Positions 1 to 7,131 of a DNA stretch of 64,000 bases are shown here, in pieces. Source of the stretch: Clostridium estertheticum subsp. estertheticum (GTDB lineage Bacteria > Bacillota > Clostridia > Clostridiales > Clostridiaceae); assembly GCF_001877035.1 (NCBI RefSeq), contig NZ_CP015756.1, positions 3,897,001-3,961,000 of the forward strand. The letters are read 5' to 3'. Numbering within the stretch: position 1 is the stretch's first letter; each line of letters opens with the position of its first letter. The position numbers were made by a program, and so were the translations under genes. The notes beneath the pieces are model-generated. The model did not search any database and had not been told where the DNA came from. It worked only from the letters and a program-made list of their open reading frames with translations.

Positions 1-680
1 TTGATAAGTCATTATTAAAACTCATATTTGGCATCGGAATACCTGCGAGTATAGAGTCGCTACTTTTTAATGGTGGAAAGTTAATCACTCAAATTTATAT
101 AGTAGATATGGGAACTGTAGCAGTTGCCGCGAACGCTATTGCTGGCTCAGTTGCAACGATGCTTAATGTTCCAGGAAATTCACTATGTATTGCAGCCACC
201 GCTCTTGTTGGAAACCATATGGGAAGAGGAGAAAGTAAAGAGGCAGGAAGTGATCTCGCATATATTACAAAACTATCGACTTTTGCTTTAATTGCTATAG
301 CATTAATATTCATACCATTTGCAGGAAAAGTAACATCACTATTTATTACTAATAAGGAAATAATACACTTAGCCTCAACCGTCCTTATAGTAAACTCAGC
401 ATGTATCCCCTTATGGTCTATCTCCTTTGTTCTTCCTGCAGGGCTAAAAGGTGCAGGCGATGTAAAATATACACTGGTAACTTCAATTATAGGCATGTGG
501 TTATTTAGAATTACTTTAGGTTATTTACTAGGCGTTGTATTAAAATTTGGACTTGTAGGTGTATGGTTAGGCATGATTGTTGATTGGTTAGTTCGTGGCA
601 CGCTCTATCTTATCAGGTTTAAAAAAGGAAAATGGAAAAGTAAAACTGTAATAAAACTGCAGACAACCTCCTCATATTAA
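1..680 (+). CDS. MATE family efflux transporter, C-terminal part
   Basis: The reading frame is already open at the left window edge (first full codon at 3) and ends with TAA at 678-680, so this is the C-terminal part of a longer gene of about 225 visible codons. The protein is strongly hydrophobic with about six membrane segments. It has MATE-type text such as GGKLITQIY, ATALVGNHMGRG and LPAGLKGAGDVKYTL, the conserved second-half motif region of Na+/H+-driven multidrug exporters. It would sit in the cytoplasmic membrane and export cationic drugs or metabolites; the substrate cannot be told. No clear terminator follows before the CBS-domain gene 115 bases downstream. Confidence 0.88.
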   Translation, partial: DKSLLKLIFGIGIPASIESLLFNGGKLITQIYIVDMGTVAVAANAIAGSVATMLNVPGNSLCIAATALVGNHMGRGESKEAGSDLAYITKLSTFALIAIALIFIPFAGKVTSLFITNKEIIHLASTVLIVNSACIPLWSISFVLPAGLKGAGDVKYTLVTSIIGMWLFRITLGYLLGVVLKFGLVGVWLGMIVDWLVRGTLYLIRFKKGKWKSKTVIKLQTTSSY

Positions 681-795
681 TATTACAGCTACCCAGGAGA
701 TAATTTAATATTTTGTTAATATATAGGACTATAAAACATGTTATAATTAAATAACTAATAAACCCAAATAAAGAACTTTAAAGGATGGTTGAACT

Positions 796-1224
796 ATGAA
801 CATAGCTTTCTTTCTTACACCTAAAAATGAAGTTATTTATGAAAAACCAAGTTCTACAATGAGACAAGCTTTAGAACGAATGGAGTACCATAGATATACT
901 TCTGTACCCTTAGTAAATGAATCTGGTCACTATGTAGGTACTTTAACTGAAGGTGATTTATTATGGAAATTAAAGAACACTCCAAATTTAAGTTTTAACG
1001 AGACAAATAAAATTTTAATTGGGGATATACCAAGACATGTTAAAAACAAATCAGTATTAATTAATGCAGATATAGAGAGCTTAATATCGTTAGCAAAGGA
1101 TCAAAACTTTGTTCCCGTTCTAGATGATAACGGTGTTTTTATAGGTATAATTAAACGAAGTGATATAATGACTTATTGTTATAATTTATTGTACAAACAT
1201 GATGAATTTAAAAATTTGATTTAA
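796..1224 (+). CDS. CBS-domain pair protein
   Basis: A 142-residue protein made almost only of two CBS motifs (about residues 10-65 and 75-135). Typical pieces are TSVPLVNESGHYVGTLTEGDL and, in the second copy, VPVLDDNGVFIGIIKRSDI. Tandem CBS motifs form a Bateman module that usually binds an adenine nucleotide and acts as an energy or ligand sensor. No effector domain is fused, so the partner is unknown. AAGGATGG lies about nine bases before the ATG. It follows the MATE gene on the same strand and is closed by the hairpin at 1241-1280. Cytoplasmic. The family call is sure; the role is not. Confidence 0.85.
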   Translation: MNIAFFLTPKNEVIYEKPSSTMRQALERMEYHRYTSVPLVNESGHYVGTLTEGDLLWKLKNTPNLSFNETNKILIGDIPRHVKNKSVLINADIESLISLAKDQNFVPVLDDNGVFIGIIKRSDIMTYCYNLLYKHDEFKNLI

Positions 1225-1240
1225 TCCATAATATTAAACA

Positions 1241-1280
1241 AAACACCTACTCTTGCACAAATGGCTAGAGTGGGTGTTTT
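1241..1280. terminator. Bidirectional terminator between CBS gene and nagB
   Basis: AACACCTACTCT pairs with AGAGTGGGTGTT (one G-U) around a short loop, with A-rich and T-rich flanks. It can end transcription of the CBS gene from the left and of the nag operon from the right. Confidence 0.8.
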
Positions 1281-1284
1281 AATT

Positions 1285-2010
1285 TTATAGTAAGCTTGCT
1301 GCTTCTTTGTCTATAATAATAGTTACATCATTGTGAAGTTGAAGAATTGAAGCAGGAATACTCGGATTAATTTTTCCATTAACTGCTTTTGCTATAGCTT
1401 CAGCTTTATTTAATCCATTTGCAAGTAGAATTATTTTTTTAGAGTTCATTATTGTCTTTATACCCATGCTTATCGCTTTTACTGGAACATCCTCTATTGA
1501 CTTAAAAAACCTAGAATTAGCTTCTATTGTTTGTTCATTAAGATTTACTAAATGCGTCTGCGCTTCAAAATTTACATTTGGTTCATTAAACCCGATGTGT
1601 CCATTTCCACCTATACCTAAAACTTGCATATCTATGCCACCAAGTGTTTTAATTTTATTTTCGTATAGCAAACAAAAATCATTTACATCCTTAACCATGC
1701 CATCAGGCATATTAATATTATTTTTACTTATATCTACCTTATCAAATAGATTCTTGTTCATAAAACTATAATAACTTTGTGGATTTTCCGGGTCAAGTCC
1801 ATAATATTCATCTAAGTTAAAAGTTCTGACCTCTTTAAAATCCACTTCTTTTTTATTATACAACTTAACTAATTCCTCATACATGCCTAAAGGAGTATCT
1901 CCAGTCGCAAGTCCTAAAACACTATCCGGTTTTAATGTAACCTGACTTGTTATCATTAAAGCCGCTCTTTTACTCATTTCCTCATAATTATCTACAACTA
2001 TTATTCTCAT
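1285..2010 (-). CDS. nagB: Glucosamine-6-phosphate deaminase
   Basis: Converts glucosamine-6-phosphate to fructose-6-phosphate and ammonia, the last step that brings amino sugars into glycolysis. At 241 residues it has the normal length of the Gram-positive enzyme. Visible motifs are the phosphate-binding LATGDTP (34-40), FNLDEYY with the catalytic Asp67, and GIGGNGHIGFNEP with His138 and Glu143. The start is ATG preceded by AAGGTGG. It is the last gene of nagR-nagA-nagB, 38 bases after nagA, and ends at the hairpin 1241-1280. The long C-terminal allosteric extension of the E. coli enzyme is absent, as is usual in Firmicutes. Cytoplasmic. Confidence 0.96.
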   Translation of the reverse strand: MRIIVVDNYEEMSKRAALMITSQVTLKPDSVLGLATGDTPLGMYEELVKLYNKKEVDFKEVRTFNLDEYYGLDPENPQSYYSFMNKNLFDKVDISKNNINMPDGMVKDVNDFCLLYENKIKTLGGIDMQVLGIGGNGHIGFNEPNVNFEAQTHLVNLNEQTIEANSRFFKSIEDVPVKAISMGIKTIMNSKKIILLANGLNKAEAIAKAVNGKINPSIPASILQLHNDVTIIIDKEAASLL

Positions 2011-2048
2011 ATTGGCACCACCTTATAAAATTACTCAAAATATCACTT

Positions 2049-3215
2049 TTAAGCTTCGTACACTACTTTTCCTTCAACTATTGTAAAAGACACATCGATA
2101 TCATCATTAAAAATTGCTATATCCGCATCATACCCAATTTCTAAACTTCCCTTTTTGTTATCCATATTAATTACCTTTGCTGGATTAATTGTTGCCATTG
2201 CAACAACATCGTAAATTTTTAAATCACTGTTTCGCAGCATATTGAGTATTGCCTTGTTTAGAGTCAAAACGCTACCTGCCAGTGTTCCATCCTCAAGTCT
2301 TGCAGCTCCATTTTTAACTATTACCTTTTGTCCTCCAAGCTCAGACACACCACTCTTAATACATCCGGCTCTCATAGAATCTGTTATAAGAACCATTCTA
2401 TCCGTGTGTACAAGATTTATTAGTATATTAAAAATTGCAGGATGAACATGTATTAAATCTGCTATTAACTCGCAGGATATATCACTTGTAAAAATTGCAC
2501 CTACGATCCCTGGTTTTCTGTGATTAAATGGAGTCATTGCATTAAAAATATGCGTCGCATGTGATATACCATCATCAATTGCTTTCATAGCTTCCTCAAA
2601 ACTTGCATCAGAGTGACCTATTGATAATGTAATTTTTGAATTAGCTTTTACTTTTTTTATAAAACTATGATCTATATCCTTTTCAGGTGCAAGGGTTATA
2701 ATTTTAATAATATCTAAGTAATCCTTTATAATATCATAATCGGGCTTTACAATATTATTTGCCTTTTGAGCCCCTTTATACTTTTCATTTATAAAAGGTC
2801 CCTCCACATGTACTCCTAGAATTTTTGCTCCCCTAGTCTCTATTCCCATTTCTTCTCGAACAACATCTAACGCTTTATATATGCTGGAGGCCTCCATAGT
2901 CATTGTAGTAGGCAAATAGCCAGTCACTCCATTTTCAGCTATGGTAGTACCTATAATTTTAAGGGCCTTCTTTGTAGCATCCATAGTATCATAACCACCA
3001 CTGCCATGAATATGAATATCAATAAAACCTGGCGATACGAATCTCCCCTTAGCATCTATAACATTTATTTCTTCCCTGCACTCTTCTTTATATTGATGGA
3101 AGTTATCATTATCTATAATGCCAATAATTTTTAGATCAAAGACTATTACGCTATTATAAATAATTCTATCTTTCATAATAATTTTTCCATTAATTATAGC
3201 TTTAATATTAATCAC
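2049..3215 (-). CDS. nagA: N-acetylglucosamine-6-phosphate deacetylase
   Basis: Removes the acetyl group from GlcNAc-6-phosphate and supplies the substrate of NagB. An amidohydrolase of about 388 residues with the metal-binding HIH at 68-70 (FIDIHIHGSGG), the HVEGPF segment with the metal-ligand Glu, GHSDAS, and ITDSM near the C-terminus. The start is odd. The GTG used here lies inside the Shine-Dalgarno-like ATGGGGTGAT, and the next ATG would remove the first 13 residues, which look like the first strand of the composite beta domain. A non-standard ATT at about 3206 would be correctly spaced. It lies 54 bases after nagR and 38 before nagB, in one operon. Confidence 0.93.
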   Translation of the reverse strand: MINIKAIINGKIIMKDRIIYNSVIVFDLKIIGIIDNDNFHQYKEECREEINVIDAKGRFVSPGFIDIHIHGSGGYDTMDATKKALKIIGTTIAENGVTGYLPTTMTMEASSIYKALDVVREEMGIETRGAKILGVHVEGPFINEKYKGAQKANNIVKPDYDIIKDYLDIIKIITLAPEKDIDHSFIKKVKANSKITLSIGHSDASFEEAMKAIDDGISHATHIFNAMTPFNHRKPGIVGAIFTSDISCELIADLIHVHPAIFNILINLVHTDRMVLITDSMRAGCIKSGVSELGGQKVIVKNGAARLEDGTLAGSVLTLNKAILNMLRNSDLKIYDVVAMATINPAKVINMDNKKGSLEIGYDADIAIFNDDIDVSFTIVEGKVVYEA

Positions 3216-3269
3216 CCCATCAAATATTTTAGTCTTTTTTATTATTATAATTTTTGCTTTACTTCATAC

Positions 3270-4001
3270 TTATTTTAATGTTATTTGATATTTATACTTA
3301 TCACTTCTATATATTGCTTTGGTATATTCGATTGGGGTTCCATTTTCTAAATATGTGGTTCTCCTAAATGTTAACGCCAAAGCATATTTATCTTGATTTA
3401 GAAGCTCGCTGTCATATTCATTAAGCATTATAGGTTCAATTATTTGCTTAGCCTTATAAGGATAGTATCCGTATTTTTCACGAAATATACTAAACAATGA
3501 TTTCCCCTCTACCATATCTCTTGTCATTCCATCAAATAAGCAATACGGAAGCCATGCTGTTTCAATTGCTACCGGTTGCTGATCTGCAAATCTTAATCTT
3601 TTAATTTCAATAATTTTATTTTCTTTTTCCGGCATTTTAAGTTCAAGCATACATTGCTTTGTGGCATCTATAATATCAAAAGATAATATTTTAGTTTTTG
3701 ATATTATACCATTATCCTGCATTTGCTCACTAAAACCTTTAAGAAGTGAAATCTCACGATTAACCTTTGCAATAGACACAAACGTCCCTTTGCCCTGTTG
3801 CCTATAAATAAGTCCCTCATTTACAAGAGACATAATAGCCTTATTAACTGTCATTCTACTAACACCTTGTACTTTGCATAATTCTCTTTCTGTTGGAATT
3901 GAATCTCCAGGCTTTAATACTTCATTTTCAATCATTTCTTGTAATATTTCTTTTATTTGGTAATGAAGTGGTATAGGATTATCCTTCGAAACTTTTTTCA
4001 A
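3270..4001 (-). CDS. nagR: GntR/HutC family regulator of the nag operon
   Basis: N-terminal GntR winged helix (about residues 5-70, with LKPGDSIPTERELC and SRMTVNKAI then RQQGKGTFV), followed by a UTRA effector domain ending in a beta-rich part (YTKAIYRSDKYKYQ). Proteins of this layout (NagR/YvoA, DasR) repress amino-sugar genes and release DNA on binding GlcN-6-P or GlcNAc-6-P. I start it at the TTG at 4001 because AGGAGG sits six bases before it. The longer GTG start at 4016 would place that Shine-Dalgarno site inside the coding region. It is the first gene of the operon and so is autoregulated through the operator at 4063-4076. Confidence 0.9.
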   Translation of the reverse strand: MKKVSKDNPIPLHYQIKEILQEMIENEVLKPGDSIPTERELCKVQGVSRMTVNKAIMSLVNEGLIYRQQGKGTFVSIAKVNREISLLKGFSEQMQDNGIISKTKILSFDIIDATKQCMLELKMPEKENKIIEIKRLRFADQQPVAIETAWLPYCLFDGMTRDMVEGKSLFSIFREKYGYYPYKAKQIIEPIMLNEYDSELLNQDKYALALTFRRTTYLENGTPIEYTKAIYRSDKYKYQITLK

Positions 4002-4062
4002 AATTTTCCTCCTCACTTACAACTAAATTTATTTACATAACACTAGTTAACATGTTGTTATG

Positions 4063-4103
4063 TTGTATATACCAATTATATTTCAAATCTACTATTAATG
4101 CAA
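4063..4103 (-). promoter_or_regulatory. nag operon promoter with NagR/DasR-type operator
   Basis: On the minus strand the sequence reads TTGCAT, 17 bases, TATAAT (-35 at 4098-4103, -10 at 4075-4080). It is overlapped directly by ATTGGTATATACAA (4063-4076), which closely resembles the known NagR/DasR dre sites (ATTGGTATAGACAA type). An additional dyad, CATAACA at 4036-4042 and TGTTATG at 4056-4062, lies in the leader. Bound NagR would block RNA polymerase at the -10/+1 region. Confidence 0.82.
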
Positions 4104-4160
4104 GCTTTTTATTTTAACATTAATGGAAATATAAAATGGAATAATTATTGTGGTGTTACA

Positions 4161-4239
4161 AAAATGTAAGATGAAAGAGCAAAATGTAAGCCGAAGCAAT
4201 GGCGGTGTATTTTGATTCTTTGTATACTAAGAGTATAAA
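4161..4239 (+). promoter_or_regulatory. Promoter and upstream direct repeats of the immunity-type ABC operon
   Basis: A probable promoter is TTGATT (4212-4217), 16 bases, TATAAA (4234-4239), overlapped by the dyad TATACT-AAG-AGTATA (4223-4237). Upstream, AAAATGTAAG occurs twice (4161-4170 and 4181-4190), exactly 20 bp apart. The second copy ends 21 bp before the -35, a usual position for a response-regulator activator. No regulator gene is adjacent. The rest of 4104-4160 shows nothing I recognise. Confidence 0.5.
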
Positions 4240-4350
4240 ATACATTCAAAACAATTAATGCTAACGAGAGGTATTTATTTTTAATTGCTTTATAGAATAC
4301 TTATAATTACCTATTATTAGAAAAGTATATTAAATGAAAGGGTGATAAAT

Positions 4351-5064
4351 ATGAATAAAAATAATTACATTTTACAAACAAAAAATCTTTGCAAGACTTT
4401 TAAAAAGCAGTGTGCGGTAAACAACATTTCATTATCCATCGAGAAAAATTCTGTATATGGATTGCTAGGACCAAATGGTGCCGGAAAATCAACTTTATTA
4501 AAAATGATTACGGGAATGCTTCATCCAACATCCGGAGAGATTATATTTGAGGATCATGCGTGGAGTAGGAATGATCTTTCTAATATAGGAGTTTTAATTG
4601 AATCTCCACCTCTTTATGAAAATCTTACGGCGGTAGAAAACCTCAAAGTTAGAACTATTCTTTTAGGACTTCCAGATTCTCGTATTAAAGAAGTACTGGA
4701 AACGGTTGATTTGAAAGACACAAATAAAAAGCAAGCAGGACAGTTTTCTATGGGAATGAAGCAAAGGCTTGGAATTGCAATTGCACTACTAAATAAACCC
4801 AAATTGCTAATTTTGGATGAGCCTACAAATGGCCTGGATCCTCTTGGAATACAAGATTTAAGAGAGTTAATACGTTCTTTCCCAGCGCAGGGAATGACAG
4901 TTATTCTATCTAGCCATATATTAAGTGAGGTTGAATTGATTGCAGACCACATCGGTATCATCAGTAATGGCGTACTCGGGTATAACGGCAAAATTAATCC
5001 TGGAGAAGATTTGGAAGTGCTCTTCACAGAGGTTGTGAAAAAAAACCGAATGGAGGATTTATAA
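4351..5064 (+). CDS. Lantibiotic-immunity-type ABC transporter, ATP-binding subunit
   Basis: ATPase of about 237 residues with Walker A GPNGAGKST, signature FSMGMKQRL, Walker B LLILDEPTNGLDP and the switch His in ILSSHI. The sequence type is that of MutF/EpiF/BcrA subunits, which power export of lantibiotics or bacitracin-like peptides from the membrane. I choose ATG 4351 because GAAAGGG lies eight bases before it; the upstream GTG at 4342 is too close to that site. The stop overlaps the next start (TAATG), so the gene is translationally coupled to the permease behind it. Confidence 0.9.
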   Translation: MNKNNYILQTKNLCKTFKKQCAVNNISLSIEKNSVYGLLGPNGAGKSTLLKMITGMLHPTSGEIIFEDHAWSRNDLSNIGVLIESPPLYENLTAVENLKVRTILLGLPDSRIKEVLETVDLKDTNKKQAGQFSMGMKQRLGIAIALLNKPKLLILDEPTNGLDPLGIQDLRELIRSFPAQGMTVILSSHILSEVELIADHIGIISNGVLGYNGKINPGEDLEVLFTEVVKKNRMEDL

Positions 5065-5789
5065 TGCTTAAATATTTACAGGCTGAAAATTTGAAATGTA
5101 AGAGAACATTTATAAAAAAACTGATTTTTATCGCACCTATAGTTCCTTTGTTAGTTGGATTTATGACTGGAAGATATTTTGAAACCAATAGCTTCAATCA
5201 GTGGTACACGCTGATACTACCGGGATATATTTCAATAATGGCAGTAATGACTAACGAAAAGGATCAAAAAAAGTTACACTATAGGGCTGTATTTGGTCTG
5301 CCAATTTCTTTAAAAAAAGTGTGGATTTCAAAAGTTTTAACAAACGGGATTTATATGACTTTCTCATGTATGGTTTTTATAGTTGGAATTTTTTTAGGAA
5401 GTTATCTAAGGATCACGCCTGTACCGGCTTTTAGTGCACTTGCCGGAGCTGCTTTGATTGCAGTTACATCTTTATGGCAGATTCCACTTTGTATGTTTTT
5501 AGCGAAGAAACTTGGAATGCTAGGAACAGTTTTGATAAACGTTGGAGTTGGAACTGTATTAAATGTTATGGCTGTAAGTACATCAATGTGGTGGATTTCT
5601 CCTTATAGTTGGACGACACGTATTATGTGTCCCATTCTTGGGATTTTGCCAAATGGAGAGCTAGCAATCATAGGAGATCCACTGCGAAATCCAGGCGTGA
5701 TTCCAATTGGAATTATTTTGTCCATTATTCTGTTTGTTTTGCTAATGATTGTTACTGCTAATTGGTTTGAAAAAGAGGAGGTTAATTAA
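5064..5789 (+). CDS. ABC transporter permease, MutE/EpiE type
   Basis: A 241-residue membrane protein with about six membrane segments and no other domain. The opening (LKYLQAENLKCKRTFIKKL, then IAPIVPLLVGF) and the block KLHYRAVFGLPISLKKVWISK are typical of the MutE/EpiE permease of lantibiotic self-protection transporters. It overlaps the ATPase gene by one base and is followed one base later by the second permease gene, so the three form one transporter. It probably makes one half of the membrane channel. The peptide handled is unknown; no lanthipeptide gene is visible nearby. Confidence 0.85.
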   Translation: MLKYLQAENLKCKRTFIKKLIFIAPIVPLLVGFMTGRYFETNSFNQWYTLILPGYISIMAVMTNEKDQKKLHYRAVFGLPISLKKVWISKVLTNGIYMTFSCMVFIVGIFLGSYLRITPVPAFSALAGAALIAVTSLWQIPLCMFLAKKLGMLGTVLINVGVGTVLNVMAVSTSMWWISPYSWTTRIMCPILGILPNGELAIIGDPLRNPGVIPIGIILSIILFVLLMIVTANWFEKEEVN

Positions 5790-5790
5790 T

Positions 5791-6534
5791 ATGATTGCTT
5801 TACTTAGGTGTATAAAATCGGATTTTTACAAATTAAGACATACTTCTATTCCATGGATTCATTTACTTATTCCACTAGCAGGAGCATTCATGTTTTTGGC
5901 GTATTATAGAATATCTTCATTTGACACAGTAAAAAAAATAAGTGGGTATCTGGAGACCCTAGCAATTGCATTTCCTTTGCTGATAGGAATAATCAGCGGG
6001 ATAGTAATTGAGCAGGAAGAGCAAGCTGGAAATTTTCAAACACTACTGTGCAATACAAAATCAAAAAACACCACGTATTTGAGTAAGCTAATTGTTTTAC
6101 TTTTATTGGGAAGTTTTTCTATTATACTTGCTGTAGGAATCTTTGCACTTGGATTCCAAACAATGCCCAATATATTTTACTTGAAAGCCGCAGGAGCATT
6201 AGTGATTGGAAACATATTTCTTTATATCTTGCATGTGTTCATAAGTCTTCAATTTGGAAAGGGTGCCTCTACAGGGCTTGGAGTTGCAGAAAGTCTGATT
6301 TCTGCTCTAATGCTTACTGGTCTTGGAAATAGAGTATGGCATTTTATCCCATGCGCATGGGGTGTAAGATTTTGCGATTACCTCGTTGTAGAGTGGGCCA
6401 ATTATTCTACAAGTGCTATTGTAGCGGTTGATACGAAGCAAGGAGTGTTTATCATGTTATTTGCCATATGTATAGCCTTCGCTATTAGTTTATTTTGGTT
6501 CAAAAAGTGGGAAGGAAGAAAGTCATATGAATAA
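5791..6534 (+). CDS. ABC transporter permease, MutG/EpiG type
   Basis: About 247 residues, six predicted membrane segments, starting MIALLRCIKSDFYKLRHT, the usual start of MutG-type permeases. GIVIEQEEQAGNFQTLL is the conserved cytoplasmic loop of ABC-2-type permeases. The ATG at 5791 has GAGGAGG eight bases upstream; a longer frame reading from 5749 inside the preceding gene lacks a site. It would pair with the MutE-type subunit to form the exporter. It ends six bases before the Shine-Dalgarno-led gene for a small exported protein. Confidence 0.85.
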   Translation: MIALLRCIKSDFYKLRHTSIPWIHLLIPLAGAFMFLAYYRISSFDTVKKISGYLETLAIAFPLLIGIISGIVIEQEEQAGNFQTLLCNTKSKNTTYLSKLIVLLLLGSFSIILAVGIFALGFQTMPNIFYLKAAGALVIGNIFLYILHVFISLQFGKGASTGLGVAESLISALMLTGLGNRVWHFIPCAWGVRFCDYLVVEWANYSTSAIVAVDTKQGVFIMLFAICIAFAISLFWFKKWEGRKSYE

Positions 6535-6546
6535 GGAGGATTTATT

Positions 6547-7056
6547 ATGAAAACAAAAAAAATATTGATCCCTTTGCTTGCAGTTTTGTTTTGTACACTA
6601 GTAATAGGGTATTTTGCAAAAGATACTATAATTAAAAAAGTAATGCATTACCAAATTAAAGATAAAATTGTTTGCAAGGTCAATGCTAAAAATGCTACTC
6701 AAATAAGTTATAAAGAAGTAATGTATCAAATTTCAAATGTTTCATTGGATCCATCTAAAATCGGGGGATGGAATGGAGTTATTAACCAAGTAGCAGTTAT
6801 TGATAAAAATAATTGTATACTTGAACAAAAGGAAACTGATTCATCTGCCCAGTTAACGATAAAGAATATAAAAAAGGATATTCCTAAAGATGCAAAATTT
6901 ATTGTCTCTTTTCAAAGTGTTTGCTCAATAAAAGGTACAGACACTAAAGACGCCATTGCCGTCCAAGTCAATAACAAATTTTACAAAGCTGTTCCAGTAG
7001 GAAGCGCATCTACTGACAAAACAGACATCAAATTATTTACTGAGGAGTTGCATTAA
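6547..7056 (+). CDS. Unknown membrane-anchored or secreted protein of the ABC operon
   Basis: I do not recognise this 169-residue protein. It has a short basic start and one hydrophobic segment (about residues 5-25, ILIPLLAVLFCTLVIGYFA) without a lipobox cysteine, so it is either a signal anchor or a secreted protein. The remainder is hydrophilic with mixed strands (YQISNVSLDPS, WNGVINQVAVID, AKFIVSFQS) and two cysteines that could pair. AAGGAGG precedes the ATG, and it follows the second permease by 12 bases, so it is co-transcribed. The position suggests an accessory or immunity protein that works outside the membrane with the transporter; this is inference from context only. Confidence 0.7.
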   Translation: MKTKKILIPLLAVLFCTLVIGYFAKDTIIKKVMHYQIKDKIVCKVNAKNATQISYKEVMYQISNVSLDPSKIGGWNGVINQVAVIDKNNCILEQKETDSSAQLTIKNIKKDIPKDAKFIVSFQSVCSIKGTDTKDAIAVQVNNKFYKAVPVGSASTDKTDIKLFTEELH

Positions 7057-7079
7057 GTTTTATTTTTACTAATAAAAAA

Positions 7080-7115
7080 AGATTAATATGAAAATGAATT
7101 TTTTCATATTAATCT
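7080..7115 (-). terminator. Terminator of the Big_2 protein gene (also usable by the ABC operon)
   Basis: AGATTAATATGAAAA and TTTTCATATTAATCT are perfect complements around a six-base loop. The minus-strand transcript continues into a run of seven U, so it mainly serves the minus gene. Confidence 0.82.
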
Positions 7116-7131
7116 AATATATGTCATCTAT

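Noticed and set aside
95-496. Minus-strand frame of 133 codons opposite the MATE gene
   Set aside because: It is the antisense of a clear MATE coding sequence and has no ribosome binding site or family features.
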